Source of the DNA: Brevundimonas sp. M20
GTDB taxonomy: Bacteria > Pseudomonadota > Alphaproteobacteria > Caulobacterales > Caulobacteraceae
Direction: 5' to 3'
Assembly: GCF_006547065.1 (NCBI RefSeq)
Contig: NZ_CP041243.1
Span: forward strand, 2,557,001-2,621,000
Length of the DNA stretch: 64,000 bases
The notes under the pieces: model-generated
Database searches by the model: none
What the model was told of the DNA's origin: nothing
Seen by the model: only the letters and a program-made list of their open reading frames with translations
Program-made: the position numbers and the translations under genes
In this document: piece after piece, positions 51,003-60,700 of the stretch
How positions within the stretch are numbered: the stretch's first letter is position 1
How the letters are laid out: every line of letters starts with the position of its first letter

Positions 51003-51475
51003 TGAATCTGACGCCGGACCTCGGTGATCTGCTGGCGCTGGGCGCCTTGGTCGTCTCCGTCTGGGCGGTCGTCACCACGAAGAGATTCAATCAGCGTCAG
51101 CTGAATTTCGAGCGCACGGCCGAGCGGCTCAATCACCTACTGATCGAAAAAGAGGCGATCGAGAACCAGGCCCAGCGTCGGGCCGATCTCGGCGTGGCAA
51201 TCTACAAGGCGGGTCGTTCGGACTATCGCATGAAGGTGTTCAATCGCGGCAAGGCCGCCGCGCGCAAAGTCCGGCTAGAGGAGATCGCCGAGGAAGGGTT
51301 CCTGATCCGAAACGATCTGGCGGAGAAGTTTCCAGCCCCGGTTCTTGAGCCCCATGCCGTCATCGAACTGCACGTCTTCTTCCACCTCAGTTCGGCCAGC
51401 CGCACCCAGATCAGACTGACTTGGGACGACGACTTCGGCGCCGATCAGACCAAGGACTTCTATCCGACGGTCTGA
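51002..51475 (+). CDS. Single-TM hypothetical protein coupled to the zinc-ribbon gene
   Basis: A 157-aa protein starting at GTG. One N-terminal membrane segment (DLGDLLALGALVVSVWAVVT) is followed by a short coiled coil (RTAERLNHLLIEKEAIENQA) and a beta-rich soluble domain (DYRMKVFNRGKAAARKVRLE, HAVIELHVFFHLSSASRTQI). The domain resembles the immunoglobulin-like fold of many small membrane proteins of unknown role. With the zinc-ribbon protein it makes a two-gene unit at the start of the island. Confidence 0.65.
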   Translation: MNLTPDLGDLLALGALVVSVWAVVTTKRFNQRQLNFERTAERLNHLLIEKEAIENQAQRRADLGVAIYKAGRSDYRMKVFNRGKAAARKVRLEEIAEEGFLIRNDLAEKFPAPVLEPHAVIELHVFFHLSSASRTQIRLTWDDDFGADQTKDFYPTV

Positions 51476-51528
51476 CCGGACCGGGCCCAAGACCGTCCTA
51501 CGGATTGGTCGTATGAAAGTCGGTTGCC

Positions 51529-52110
51529 GTGCCCAGGATCATTGAGCGTTCCGGCCTCCCTCCGGCGTTTCCTACCCACAGCCAAGACGCGTCCTTTTGG
51601 GAAGCGTTGGGACGGGCCGTCGCAGCCTTCGGCTTTCTCGAGTGGACGCTGCAGCGCGCGATCTTCGCGCTGACCGGGGATCAGCCGGCGCCGGAGGAAG
51701 AGGCTGAGCGACAGGCGGCCTTGGACGCTTGGCAGAAAGATCTGGAGGGGGCCCTGAAAGCCACGCTCGGACTTCTGGCGGCCGGGTTCGAACGGGCGGT
51801 CGCGAACCATCCCCGAACCGACAAGGATTATGCGGCGGAGGTCGTCACAGATATCCGCGCCACGGCGCCGCTCCGCAATGCGATCTGCCACGCATGCTGG
51901 CAACCGGTGTCGGCCGTCGTCGCCAAGCCGTTCTTCGTATCACGCAACCTCGAAGTCCTAGAGAGCGAGATCGACATCGCCTGGCTCGAGCAATTGCATC
52001 GGCACGTCGCTCAACTAGCTCTGGACGTTATGGACACGGTAACCGCGACCGGCTTGGCTTTCCCCGGAACAACCGACCCTTCGCAGGCGTCCCGAGGGGG
52101 CGAGGGATAG
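51529..52110 (+). CDS. HEPN-like protein (RNxxxH)
   Basis: A 193-aa all-helical protein starting at GTG. The first conserved helix FWEALGRAVAAFGFLEWTLQ and the later LRNAICHACW give the HEPN pair: an acidic/hydrophobic first helix and the R-x4-H motif (RNAICH), the catalytic site of HEPN ribonucleases. Family members are often toxins or RNA-cutting effectors in phage defence. It is followed by the helical protein 4 bp after its stop, on the same strand. Confidence 0.68.
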   Translation: MPRIIERSGLPPAFPTHSQDASFWEALGRAVAAFGFLEWTLQRAIFALTGDQPAPEEEAERQAALDAWQKDLEGALKATLGLLAAGFERAVANHPRTDKDYAAEVVTDIRATAPLRNAICHACWQPVSAVVAKPFFVSRNLEVLESEIDIAWLEQLHRHVAQLALDVMDTVTATGLAFPGTTDPSQASRGGEG

Positions 52111-52114
52111 GGAC

Positions 52115-52786
52115 ATGGTCGCGTTCAACTTCAACGTCTACGGCCACGATTTCGAGCGGGGGCTGATGATCCTGCGGGATAGTCTGACCGCAGCGATGGC
52201 GGCCTTGGATCAGCAGCGCGAGCGCATCAGTGCCGAGTACGACGCCTATAAGGCCGCGCTTGAGCGGGGCGAGCCGCCCGTCGGGGAGCGGGACGAGGAA
52301 TCGGGCGCGTGGGTTTGGGAACAGAGCCAGTTCTTCGACTACGATCTTGAGCTGATCGAGGAAACGAAGAACGCCCTCCGGAAGACCCACGCGACGGCGA
52401 TCTATCATCACTGGGAACGCGTCATACGCTCATGGACCGGCGCCCATGGACGGGAGACCCATGATGAACTTGCCGCCAAGGCCGTTGAGAAGGGGCAGGG
52501 GATCGCGGACCGGCTGAAGGTGATCAGCCATCTCAACAACGCCCTGAAGCACAACAGCCAGCGCTTCGGCCCCCTTCTCCTGGAAGCGTGGCCGGAAGTT
52601 TTTCCGGAAGGCTTCGCCGATCTCGTTGAAAGGCGGCGCGAAGAGGCGGCCCAGCGCCAAGCCAACGGGCTTGGTAGTGGAGAGTTCTGGCCCGACTGGT
52701 TTGATGCGATCACCCTGACGGATGCGCATGTCGACGAGATTTTCGTAGCGACCCGCGCCAGTGGGCCGCGGGCGCATGTGCCGTAA
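52115..52786 (+). CDS. Helical hypothetical protein after HEPN gene
   Basis: A 223-aa soluble, mainly helical protein with AGGGA just upstream of the ATG. Features are GHDFERGLMILRDSLTAAMA, the aromatic DYDLELIEETKNALRKTHAT, and VISHLNNALKHNSQRFG near residue 140, a pattern (NNALKH) like the active helix of some HEPN proteins but lacking the arginine. It may be the partner (antitoxin or second subunit) of the preceding HEPN protein. The 279 bp that follow (52787-53065) contain no supported gene, only a 60-codon protein-like stretch without a start. Confidence 0.6.
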   Translation: MVAFNFNVYGHDFERGLMILRDSLTAAMAALDQQRERISAEYDAYKAALERGEPPVGERDEESGAWVWEQSQFFDYDLELIEETKNALRKTHATAIYHHWERVIRSWTGAHGRETHDELAAKAVEKGQGIADRLKVISHLNNALKHNSQRFGPLLLEAWPEVFPEGFADLVERRREEAAQRQANGLGSGEFWPDWFDAITLTDAHVDEIFVATRASGPRAHVP

Positions 52787-53065
52787 ACGCCGCCCAGTAC
52801 AGTGTCTATCACCACCTGTCGTTCGCGGGCATGCGCGATATCTATATCACCGCAGAAGTGCTTCTGGCTTACATCGGCTTCCGCCCGGCTCCGGTCCACC
52901 GGGAGATCGAAGACGCGTCCTGCACGCCGCCTTATTTCTAAGCCGGGGCAAGCCCTCGATTGTGGCCGCCAAGGGCGGCGTCGACGTCTCCACTCCGGCA
53001 TGCCTACGAAGGAGGAGGCGGCGGTTTCGGCGTCGCGAAGAGCGGAACCGAGGGATTGAAGCGAT

Positions 53066-55321
53066 ATGGAACGAAGACGTCCTCGAAAGAAAACGCAGCG
53101 CGCCCCGTCTCGTGACGAGGGGCCCGGCATTGTGCGCCTTTCTTCCGAGGATTTGATCGCGCTTCGGGAGGCTCGGCTCGCGGTGGCACGCGATCAGGTC
53201 GCGACACTGCCCGCCCTGATCGAAGACCTGCGCACCCTGATGCGCGCAGTCTATCCGCCCCATGTGATCGCGGTTGTCGCGGGATGGGGGCTGCGAACTG
53301 GTGTTGGCCCGGGGGGCGTTTCCTCACGCGGCATGATCGAGGGCGTTGAACAGCATCACGTCGAACTTCTTCAGGCGATCTCGCTGACCATTCCCGCCGG
53401 AGAGTGGGGCCGTGAGCCGGCCGAGCCGCATGAAATGCAGAAGGCGATCAATAGTATTATCGCCATCGCCGATGCCGAGCACGGCCGTCGGCTCCTGGCG
53501 GTGGAAGCGCCGCTTGAACCGGCCGAGGCGGCCGTCTTCGGTCTGCAGGAACGCATCCGCACCCATACCCAAGCAGTGCGCAACTGGGGCTATCCCAGTG
53601 AGGTGATCCGGATCACCCGCGCGCTCTACGGACCACTCGACACGGTATTGCGAGAACGTGTGGGATTCACGGCCACCGAGATGATTGCGGTGATTGCGGC
53701 CGTCGAAGACCTCGTGGACCAACAGGTGGGTGACCGGTTCAGGCTGTTGAAGTCGATTTGGCGCGCTCGGTCGCTTCGTCAGTTCGTACGTCTGTTCTTC
53801 CAGCGCTATCCTGGAGTGGAAGGCGATCCCGAGGCATTCCTCAAAGGTCTTGATCCACGCGAGCCAGAGGAGTCGGTGCGCTTCCGGCTGCTCTTTCACG
53901 CCGATCGACGGTTGGTCACCTGCGCCGTCGTGGCGGCTGCTGCTGTGGCCGAGCGTGCGAACGTGGCGCCCGCTGTAGCGTCTGCGGTCATGGATCGCCT
54001 GAGCTACACACACGGTGCCCTGGTGAAACAGAAGATCGACCGCCTGTTCATGACCAATCCGGTGTGGCTCCGTCCGGGCCTCCGAACCGGAGACGCGTAC
54101 TTCTTCGCATTCCCACAGACCGCCTCCAGCTTCATTCATTCGATTCTGCGCGCCGTATTCGCAGAGGCCGGGCTCGCCGAGAAGCTTGCGGATCGTCGGT
54201 CTGCCTATCTCGAAGAAGAACTCGAACGGCTCATGAGGCTGGCGCTTCCCGGCGCCAGTGTGAAGCCGGGTGCGGAGTGGCAGTGGGAAGGGACGCCATA
54301 CGAGACCGATGTCCTGGCGGTTCTGGACAGGACGGTCGTGATCGCCGAGGCCAAATCTCACACCCTGTCGGCCGAGGGGCTTCGAGGAGCGCCAGACCGT
54401 GTCCGCAAACACATCCAGTCCCTGGTAGTCGATCCTGCCGAGCAATCCGAGCGTCTCGAACAACTGATCCGGGCGGCTGGGGCAGGGGACGCAAGGGCGG
54501 ACGCCGTCGTCTCTGGCCTTGGCATAGACGCGACCAACGTCGATACGGTCCTGCGCCTGTCCGTGACCTTGGACGATTTCTCCGCCCTGTCCTCGGCTGA
54601 AGGAGAGCTCAAGACGGCCGGGTGGGTCCGCGAGGATCTCGACCTTCCCGCGACATTGAATGTCGCTGACCTCGCCTGCATCGTCGATCTGCTCGGGCCG
54701 GCGCATGTGCTGCACTATTTCTCGGAACGCCGGCGTATCCAGAAGCGGGTCAGTTTGATCGGCGACGAGTTGGACCTGATCGGCTTCTATCTGCAGACCG
54801 GCTTCATTCTGAACGGGATGCCGGAGGTCGGCAGTATGGCGATCACCGAGATGTCCGCCGAGCTCGACCGCTATTACTCGAGCAAGGATGCGGGCGTGCT
54901 CCTGAGAAAGCCGGCACCACGGCGCGGCCTCGTAGTCGGACCGATACTCGACGGCCTCCTCGAGCGCCAACCGGAAGGCTGGACGACCGCGGCTATCGGA
55001 CTGCTGAACGGAGCCAGCCACGACGAGCAGAAGGCGATCCGGCGGCAGTTGGACGCGTTGCGTAGGACCGTAGCGAAACACTGGCGTGAAGCGGATCACA
55101 CGCGCGCCTTTCTCTGGGCTCCGCCGGATGCTGATGACCCGCCATGGGTCTTCCACGTCTATCCCAGAGCCTTGGCGTCCGGGCGGCGTGAGGCGGCCAA
55201 CGGGCTGGGAGGCGAAGCGCTGACCACCACTGGACGGCGGCGTTGCATTCTGATCGGGCGAATGGTGGAGGAATGGGACAAGCCGTTCGCCTACATCGGC
55301 GTCGCCTACGCTGACGATTGA
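53066..55321 (+). CDS. Predicted PD-(D/E)XK nuclease (paralogue A)
   Basis: A 751-aa protein, GAGGGA upstream of the ATG. The N-terminal roughly 330 residues are helical (TATEMIAVIAAVEDLVDQQV). A restriction-type nuclease core follows: E413-T-D415 in PYETDVLAVLD and E428-A-K430 in VVIAEAKSHTLS, the D...ExK arrangement of PD-(D/E)XK enzymes. The C-terminal region has VSLIGDELDLIGFYLQTGFI, which also appears as EFIGDELDLLALYLKTGFV in the minus-strand protein at 60963-63140, so the two are homologous. No named family is recognised. It is probably a DNA- or RNA-cutting defence effector; that role is inference. Confidence 0.7.
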   Translation: MERRRPRKKTQRAPSRDEGPGIVRLSSEDLIALREARLAVARDQVATLPALIEDLRTLMRAVYPPHVIAVVAGWGLRTGVGPGGVSSRGMIEGVEQHHVELLQAISLTIPAGEWGREPAEPHEMQKAINSIIAIADAEHGRRLLAVEAPLEPAEAAVFGLQERIRTHTQAVRNWGYPSEVIRITRALYGPLDTVLRERVGFTATEMIAVIAAVEDLVDQQVGDRFRLLKSIWRARSLRQFVRLFFQRYPGVEGDPEAFLKGLDPREPEESVRFRLLFHADRRLVTCAVVAAAAVAERANVAPAVASAVMDRLSYTHGALVKQKIDRLFMTNPVWLRPGLRTGDAYFFAFPQTASSFIHSILRAVFAEAGLAEKLADRRSAYLEEELERLMRLALPGASVKPGAEWQWEGTPYETDVLAVLDRTVVIAEAKSHTLSAEGLRGAPDRVRKHIQSLVVDPAEQSERLEQLIRAAGAGDARADAVVSGLGIDATNVDTVLRLSVTLDDFSALSSAEGELKTAGWVREDLDLPATLNVADLACIVDLLGPAHVLHYFSERRRIQKRVSLIGDELDLIGFYLQTGFILNGMPEVGSMAITEMSAELDRYYSSKDAGVLLRKPAPRRGLVVGPILDGLLERQPEGWTTAAIGLLNGASHDEQKAIRRQLDALRRTVAKHWREADHTRAFLWAPPDADDPPWVFHVYPRALASGRREAANGLGGEALTTTGRRRCILIGRMVEEWDKPFAYIGVAYADD

Positions 55322-55562
55322 ACCTCAGACCATCAGCCCTGCTGAGCCGCGCCATCCTCGCTCAAGCACTGCGTATGTTGTCCTGGAGATACCACCTCGG
55401 CTGTTTCGCGCTTGCGGGCACGGCTCTCGTCGGGAAGATTCGGAAGGTGAAGAAGAATCTCGGCCAACCGTCGCCGCTGAGGCGCCCCGACCCGATGGCG
55501 GTCATCTGTGCGCAGCGCACCGCTGCCCGGCAAGGCGTGGTCTTGGACCGGGAGGGGAACCG

Positions 55563-58500
55563 GTGACAGAGATTCTCCTTCGTCGAACGATGTGGTTCCA
55601 GGACGACCGGGAGCGCAAGACCGTCGATCAGACGTTCCTCAACACAGACCCACGCTCTCTGGTGGTCCTGGGCGAGGCCGGCATGGGCAAGTCGACCCTT
55701 CTGGGGCAGCTCAGGGGTCTGGAGGGATACAGCTTCTGCACGGCGCGTCTACTGATCAACGCGCCGGATACGGCGGCCCGTTTCGGCGGCGCCGAGACCC
55801 TGGTCGTCGATGCGCTGGACGAGATTTCAGCGCAACGCGATGGAGACGCGGTCGATCTCGTCGTGCGTAAGCTCGCCGAGCTCGGCTATCCACGGTTCAT
55901 CCTGTCATGTCGCGTCGCCGACTGGCGAAGCGCCACAGGGATGCAGGGCCTGTCGGACCTGTACGGTCAGGCTCCGCTCGAACTCTATCTCGATCCGTTG
56001 GAGCGAGAGGATGCCGTCGAGGTGTTGAGCGAAGCGCTCGGCGAGACCGAGGCTGAGGAGGCCGCATCCTCGCTTGAGGAACAGGGCCTCGCAGGCCTGT
56101 GGAGCAACCCTCAGACGTTGAACCTGATCCGGGAAGTGATTGGCCGAGGCGCCCTTCCTCGATCGCGGGGCGACTTGTTCGAGACCGCCACCAATCTGAT
56201 GCGGAAAGAGCACCGTGACGTGAAGGTGAGCGCCAGGCTGGTGGCGCAGCCCGAAGAAGCGGTCCTCGATGCGGCAGGCGCGGCGTTCGCGTCGTTGATC
56301 CTGACCGGCAAGGACGCCATCGCCGTCAGGGTAAATCCCGGCGACGACGATCTGCCTTTTGCCGAGATCGCCACGCTTCCTCATGCGGGAGCGATTGCCG
56401 AGGTGCTCGATTCCCGCCTGTTCGCGGCGGTCGAAAGCGACCGGTTCAGCTACGCCCATCGGGCGATCGGCGAGTTTCTAGGCGCGCGTTGGCTCGCGCG
56501 GTGCGCGGACACCGCCCGCAAGCGGCGACGCCTTCTCAGCCTGTTCAATGGCCCAAGCCTGGTCCCGGCGAGCCTTCGCGGCCTCCATGCGTGGTTGGCC
56601 TGGCATAGCCCGGAGCTTGCGGACGACGTCATCGCCGCCGACCCTATGGGCGTCATCCAGTATGGCGACGCCGACGAACTGACGGTCTCCCAGGCGTCAG
56701 CCCTGCTTGACGCGCTCGAGGCCTTGGCGGTGCAGAACCCCCGGTTCCGGGACTGGAGCGAGTATCGTCTGGCCGGCCTGGCCCAGCCGGCTCTCCTGAC
56801 GCGTTTGAGCGCCCTGATCGCGTCGAGCGACGTCGAATTCGGCTTGCGGCTTCTGATCCTGCAGGCGGTCAAGGGATCGGCCCTGGTCCCTGCGCTCGCC
56901 AGCGTCCTGGACGGCTTGATCCGCGATCGCACAGCCGCCTTTGCGCTGCGAAGTGCTTCCATCGACCGCTTGTTCGAAATGGATCAAGCGCGAGACTGGC
57001 AGGGGCTTGTCGAAGAGCTGCTTGGGCAAGGCGACGAAGACGCCGTCCGTCTTGGCGTCGAGATCATCGACACGGTCGGCTACGATATCTTCAACGATGA
57101 TCTGATCGGTCGGGTGGTCACGGCTCAGCTCAACCTCACTCACCGCACCATCGGGATCCTCTATCATCTGCAGAGCAGATTACCTCTGGATCGCATCGCG
57201 GCGCTCCTCGATGCGCTCGCATCGATGGTTCTGCAAGACGATGACGAGGATCCCCACGAGCGCCGCTCCCATCTCTCGGACCTGGCGCAGGCCCTTCTCG
57301 CCCGACTTCTTCCGATGGAGGCGGTGACGCCAGACCGTCTTTGGCGCTGGTTGAGCACGCTGGACGAACATCACGGCTACCAACGCGAGGCGCGAGAGGT
57401 GGTCGCCAGCCATCTCCGTTCCAACGATATCTTGCGCCGGAGTGTCCAGCGTCTCGTGCTGCTCGACCACCCCCCTGAGCGCAACCTCTGGCATGCAGGG
57501 TGGCGTCTGGGGGAGCGGTCTCCAGGGCTCCTTCCCGACGAAGGCGACGTCATCGCGCTTCTCGGCTTGCTAGAGACGACTGACGCCCGGTGGCGAGACG
57601 TTCTCACCATCGCCCGACATGATACCGAACAGGGGGTGGCGGCGCGTATGGCGGCCGAGCGCTTCACGGACGGCGACCCCGAAGCCGAAGCCTGGCTCGC
57701 CAAGCTTGGCAAACCTGAAACGCCGGAATGGGAGATCGACCAGAACCGCCGCAAGCGGGCCCGGGAGACGGAGCGGGTGACGCGATGGAAAAAGCATCGC
57801 GCCGAGTTTGAACGACAGGTGGAGGAGTTGCGGTCCGGAGCCTTCAGGCTCGTCGCCAATCCAGCCAGGGCGTACCTCAAGCTGTTCGCCGACATGGGGG
57901 ACAAGGACTCGGATGGCGCCGGGCGTTTGGAGGAATGGCTGGGCGCCGACCTGCGCGACGCCGCGCTGGCCGGTATCGAGGCCTTTCTGACGGCGGAGCC
58001 GGTCAAGCCGAGCGCGACGGAAATCGCCGAGAGCCACGCCGACGACAAGCACTGGGAGGCCGCCTACATCATCGTCGCCGCCCTGGCCGAACGATACCGC
58101 ACCGGACGGGGCTTCGCGGATCTACCGACGGAACGGATCATGGCCGGCTTTGTCGAGATCCGCTCCAATCGGATCGACGATCACGCCGGCATCCCGAACC
58201 TTGGGAGCGCCCTCGCGGAGGAGCTGCGGAAGCGCGGCGTCTGGGAAGAAGCCCTGCGGCTCTACTTCGAGCCGCAGTTCAGACGCGGACGCGCGCATGT
58301 GGATGGGCTTTACGCCCTGATGCGCGAAGCCGTAGACGCCGAGCTCGCGACCACGCTTGCACTCGAATGGGTGAACCGTTTCGAAACGATGGCGGTTGGG
58401 CCGGAGGCGGAGCTTGTCGACCATCTGCTCGTAGTCCCGGACGCGCTCGCGGCGCTCCGCGACCTCGCGCGACAACGCAGAGCTCTGTCGTCTCTGGAGC

Positions 58501-59504
58501 CGGAGCGCCGCCTGATCTGGGACACGGTTGGCCTCCTCGTCGATTTCGATGCGACCCGCGCAGAGATGGAGGCCGCCGGGTCCGTGCCGGACGACCTGCT
58601 CTGGCATGTTCGATCCCGTCTCGGCAGCCGGCGCGCGGAAGGCGGACGGGTGGATGTCGAGCCGGACCAAGCGCTCTGGATGCTGCGTCAGTTCAGGCCC
58701 CGTTTCCCGATGACCTACCGCCCGAGTGGCGTCACGTCGGGGGATGCAAACGCTTGGGACGCCAGCGATTTCGTGTCGGCTCTCATTCGACGCCTCGGAG
58801 ACAATACGTCGGAGGCGGCGGTTCAGGCGCTCAAGGATCTCCGCGCCGACCCGGCGGACCCCTATTCGGAACTCATCCGGACGGCATTGGCAGAACAGAA
58901 ACGCAAGCGGGTCGAGGCCGACTGGCAGGCCCCGGAGTTCAGTACGGTCAGCGCGACTGTTCAGGACGCGGCGCCTACGACGTCTGCTCAGTTGCAGTCG
59001 GTGCTGCTGGAGGAACTTGTCAAGGTCCAAGCCCTGCTGCGAGGCAGCGACCTCGACTGGTACCGCGACTTCGTGACCGATGGAGTTCCCCATGGGGAGG
59101 AACGTTGTCGCGACAGCCTGCTCAAGATGCTTCGTCCCCTGCCTTTCGGCATTGATGCCATTCCCGAGGCGCATCTGGCGGATGACAAGCGGGCGGACGT
59201 CTTCTGTCAGCTCGGCGATCTGGGCGTACCCATCGAGATCAAGGGGCAATGGCACCGCGAACTATGGTCTGCGGCGGACGACCAGCTTGACCGACTTTAT
59301 GTGAACGACTGGCGGGCCGAAGTCGGAATCTACCTCGTGTTCTGGTTCGGAGCCGCCTCGTCCAAAAAGCTGCAGGCGCCGCCCGCCGGCACGCCGACGC
59401 CGACCAGCGCGCCAGAGCTGCAAGCGGCCCTGATGGAGACGAGCGCTCTCGCGCAGGAAGGCCGGATCGCCGTCGTCGTCCTTGATCTGGAACGGCCGTC
59501 CTGA
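55563..59504 (+). CDS. NACHT/STAND ATPase with C-terminal PD-(D/E)XK nuclease domain
   Basis: A 1313-aa protein starting at GTG with GGAGGGGAACC upstream. The ATPase part begins at once: Walker A GEAGMGKST (37-45), Walker B LVVDALDEIS (80-89), FILSCRVADWRSA and the helical NACHT-type extension (GLWSNPQTLNLIREV, FSYAHRAIGEFLGARWL). About 900 residues of helical repeats follow, a likely sensor or oligomerisation region. The last 110 residues carry D1212 in KRADVFCQLGD and E1225-I-K1227 in VPIEIKGQWHRELW, a second nuclease signature. Known Avs proteins carry an N-terminal effector, so this reversed order differs. The next gene overlaps it by one base (TGATG). Confidence 0.82.
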   Translation: MTEILLRRTMWFQDDRERKTVDQTFLNTDPRSLVVLGEAGMGKSTLLGQLRGLEGYSFCTARLLINAPDTAARFGGAETLVVDALDEISAQRDGDAVDLVVRKLAELGYPRFILSCRVADWRSATGMQGLSDLYGQAPLELYLDPLEREDAVEVLSEALGETEAEEAASSLEEQGLAGLWSNPQTLNLIREVIGRGALPRSRGDLFETATNLMRKEHRDVKVSARLVAQPEEAVLDAAGAAFASLILTGKDAIAVRVNPGDDDLPFAEIATLPHAGAIAEVLDSRLFAAVESDRFSYAHRAIGEFLGARWLARCADTARKRRRLLSLFNGPSLVPASLRGLHAWLAWHSPELADDVIAADPMGVIQYGDADELTVSQASALLDALEALAVQNPRFRDWSEYRLAGLAQPALLTRLSALIASSDVEFGLRLLILQAVKGSALVPALASVLDGLIRDRTAAFALRSASIDRLFEMDQARDWQGLVEELLGQGDEDAVRLGVEIIDTVGYDIFNDDLIGRVVTAQLNLTHRTIGILYHLQSRLPLDRIAALLDALASMVLQDDDEDPHERRSHLSDLAQALLARLLPMEAVTPDRLWRWLSTLDEHHGYQREAREVVASHLRSNDILRRSVQRLVLLDHPPERNLWHAGWRLGERSPGLLPDEGDVIALLGLLETTDARWRDVLTIARHDTEQGVAARMAAERFTDGDPEAEAWLAKLGKPETPEWEIDQNRRKRARETERVTRWKKHRAEFERQVEELRSGAFRLVANPARAYLKLFADMGDKDSDGAGRLEEWLGADLRDAALAGIEAFLTAEPVKPSATEIAESHADDKHWEAAYIIVAALAERYRTGRGFADLPTERIMAGFVEIRSNRIDDHAGIPNLGSALAEELRKRGVWEEALRLYFEPQFRRGRAHVDGLYALMREAVDAELATTLALEWVNRFETMAVGPEAELVDHLLVVPDALAALRDLARQRRALSSLEPERRLIWDTVGLLVDFDATRAEMEAAGSVPDDLLWHVRSRLGSRRAEGGRVDVEPDQALWMLRQFRPRFPMTYRPSGVTSGDANAWDASDFVSALIRRLGDNTSEAAVQALKDLRADPADPYSELIRTALAEQKRKRVEADWQAPEFSTVSATVQDAAPTTSAQLQSVLLEELVKVQALLRGSDLDWYRDFVTDGVPHGEERCRDSLLKMLRPLPFGIDAIPEAHLADDKRADVFCQLGDLGVPIEIKGQWHRELWSAADDQLDRLYVNDWRAEVGIYLVFWFGAASSKKLQAPPAGTPTPTSAPELQAALMETSALAQEGRIAVVVLDLERPS

Positions 59505-60700
59505 TGGACCGCCGCCAGGCGCGGGCGTGGCTAGAGAGCACCGTCGAACAAAGTCGGATCACCATCCTCCACGGCCTGCCGCGCGTCGGTCGAAGCGCGC
59601 TCCTGACGGCGTGGTGCGATGACCAAGTCGGCGTGCAGAGGCTCCGGCCTGCGGAAGTCGCGGCCTGCTCCGCGCCTCTCCAAGTGATCGATCATCTTGG
59701 GGGGACTGAGGTGGACGACTTCATCGGTGCCTTTCGGGAAATCGAGGCGATCCGCCGGTCCAGATATGTGATTGCGCCGCTCGATCTTGCCGCGACCCGT
59801 CAGCTTCAGGAGGCACTGCCTGGAAGCGTGCAGATCGTCGTTCTCGATCCGCTACAGCGTCACGAAGTTCTCGCGGATGAGTTCGAGATCACAGAGCCGT
59901 TCACAGTCGAAGTCGAGCCGGTAGCTTCACCGTTAGCGAGCAACCGCCCGATGTTCGACCTCGATCAACACTGGCTGCGAGGCGGACTGCCCGAAAGCCT
60001 CGAAGCGGAGAGCGACCTCGCCAGCTTGAAGTGGCGACAGCAGATGATCGACGCCTTGCTGCTGCGAGACTACACCCGTTGGGGCCTCTCGCCTGGCCTC
60101 AAGATCAGCGACGTCCTGACCTGGGTGGCAGGCCAGAACGGCGGTGAATTCGACCTGGACAATCCGTCGATAGGAAAGCGAGCGGATGTCCGTTCCGCGC
60201 TCCATGTCCTCGACCGCCTCGGCGTCGTCCGCCAACTCCGAAACTATCCGCTTCGTAGCGAGGCGAGTCTGACTAGAAAGCCGAAGATCCACATTCGGGA
60301 CAGCGGCCTGTTGCATGCCATGCTCGGCATCGAGACGATCGAGCAACTACGTGCACATTCACTCATGGGTGAAAGTTGGGAAGGCTATGCGATCGAGACG
60401 CTGATCCATGCAGCGAACCGTCCCGACACCGCCCAGTTCTATCGCGAGCCCGGACCCGACGGGGCGGATGAGATCGACCTGGTGCTCGACTTCCGTCCAT
60501 GGAACGGGCGTCTCGTAGCAGTCGAATGCAAGGCCGGTCCCGAGACGCCGCCGCGCCCCGGCTTTTATCGTGCGATGAACGCCATCGGTGCGACCGACGG
60601 TTTCGTCGTGCACTCCGGTTCCGGGTCCCAAGCCGAGCTCAAAACCCCGCGACACGACCTCGCGATGGCGAGAGCCCGGATTATCGAACTGGCGTCCTGA
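59504..60700 (+). CDS. DUF4143-type protein with degenerate P-loop
   Basis: A 398-aa protein related to the AAA_14/DUF4143 family (ATP-binding proteins often encoded as stand-alone genes). The Walker A is written GLPRVGRSAL (residues 24-33) with Arg30 in place of the catalytic Lys, and the usual Walker B is not evident, so ATP hydrolysis is doubtful. The C-terminal DUF4143 region is well kept: RSALHVLDRLGVVRQLRNYP, KPKIHIRDSGLLHAML, SLMGESWEGYAIETLI, and a PD-(D/E)XK-like core with D325 in EIDLVLDFRP and E341-C-K343 in VAVECKAG. It overlaps the NACHT gene by one base, so they are made together and probably act as one system. Confidence 0.8.
   Translation: MDRRQARAWLESTVEQSRITILHGLPRVGRSALLTAWCDDQVGVQRLRPAEVAACSAPLQVIDHLGGTEVDDFIGAFREIEAIRRSRYVIAPLDLAATRQLQEALPGSVQIVVLDPLQRHEVLADEFEITEPFTVEVEPVASPLASNRPMFDLDQHWLRGGLPESLEAESDLASLKWRQQMIDALLLRDYTRWGLSPGLKISDVLTWVAGQNGGEFDLDNPSIGKRADVRSALHVLDRLGVVRQLRNYPLRSEASLTRKPKIHIRDSGLLHAMLGIETIEQLRAHSLMGESWEGYAIETLIHAANRPDTAQFYREPGPDGADEIDLVLDFRPWNGRLVAVECKAGPETPPRPGFYRAMNAIGATDGFVVHSGSGSQAELKTPRHDLAMARARIIELAS

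Noticed and set aside
52787..53065. A 60-codon protein-like stretch (GMRDIYITAEVLLAYIGF)
   Set aside because: No start codon with a ribosome site in frame and no extension upstream beyond the previous gene; probably a decayed fragment.
55322..55562. 82-codon frame between the nuclease and NACHT genes
   Set aside because: It begins inside the previous gene's stop region, is of low complexity without known domain, and ends at the ribosome site of the next gene.
55563..59504. Assignment of the NACHT protein to the known Avs families
   Set aside because: The nuclease signature is at the C-terminus and the ATPase at the very N-terminus, the reverse of the Avs order; I therefore keep a general STAND call.
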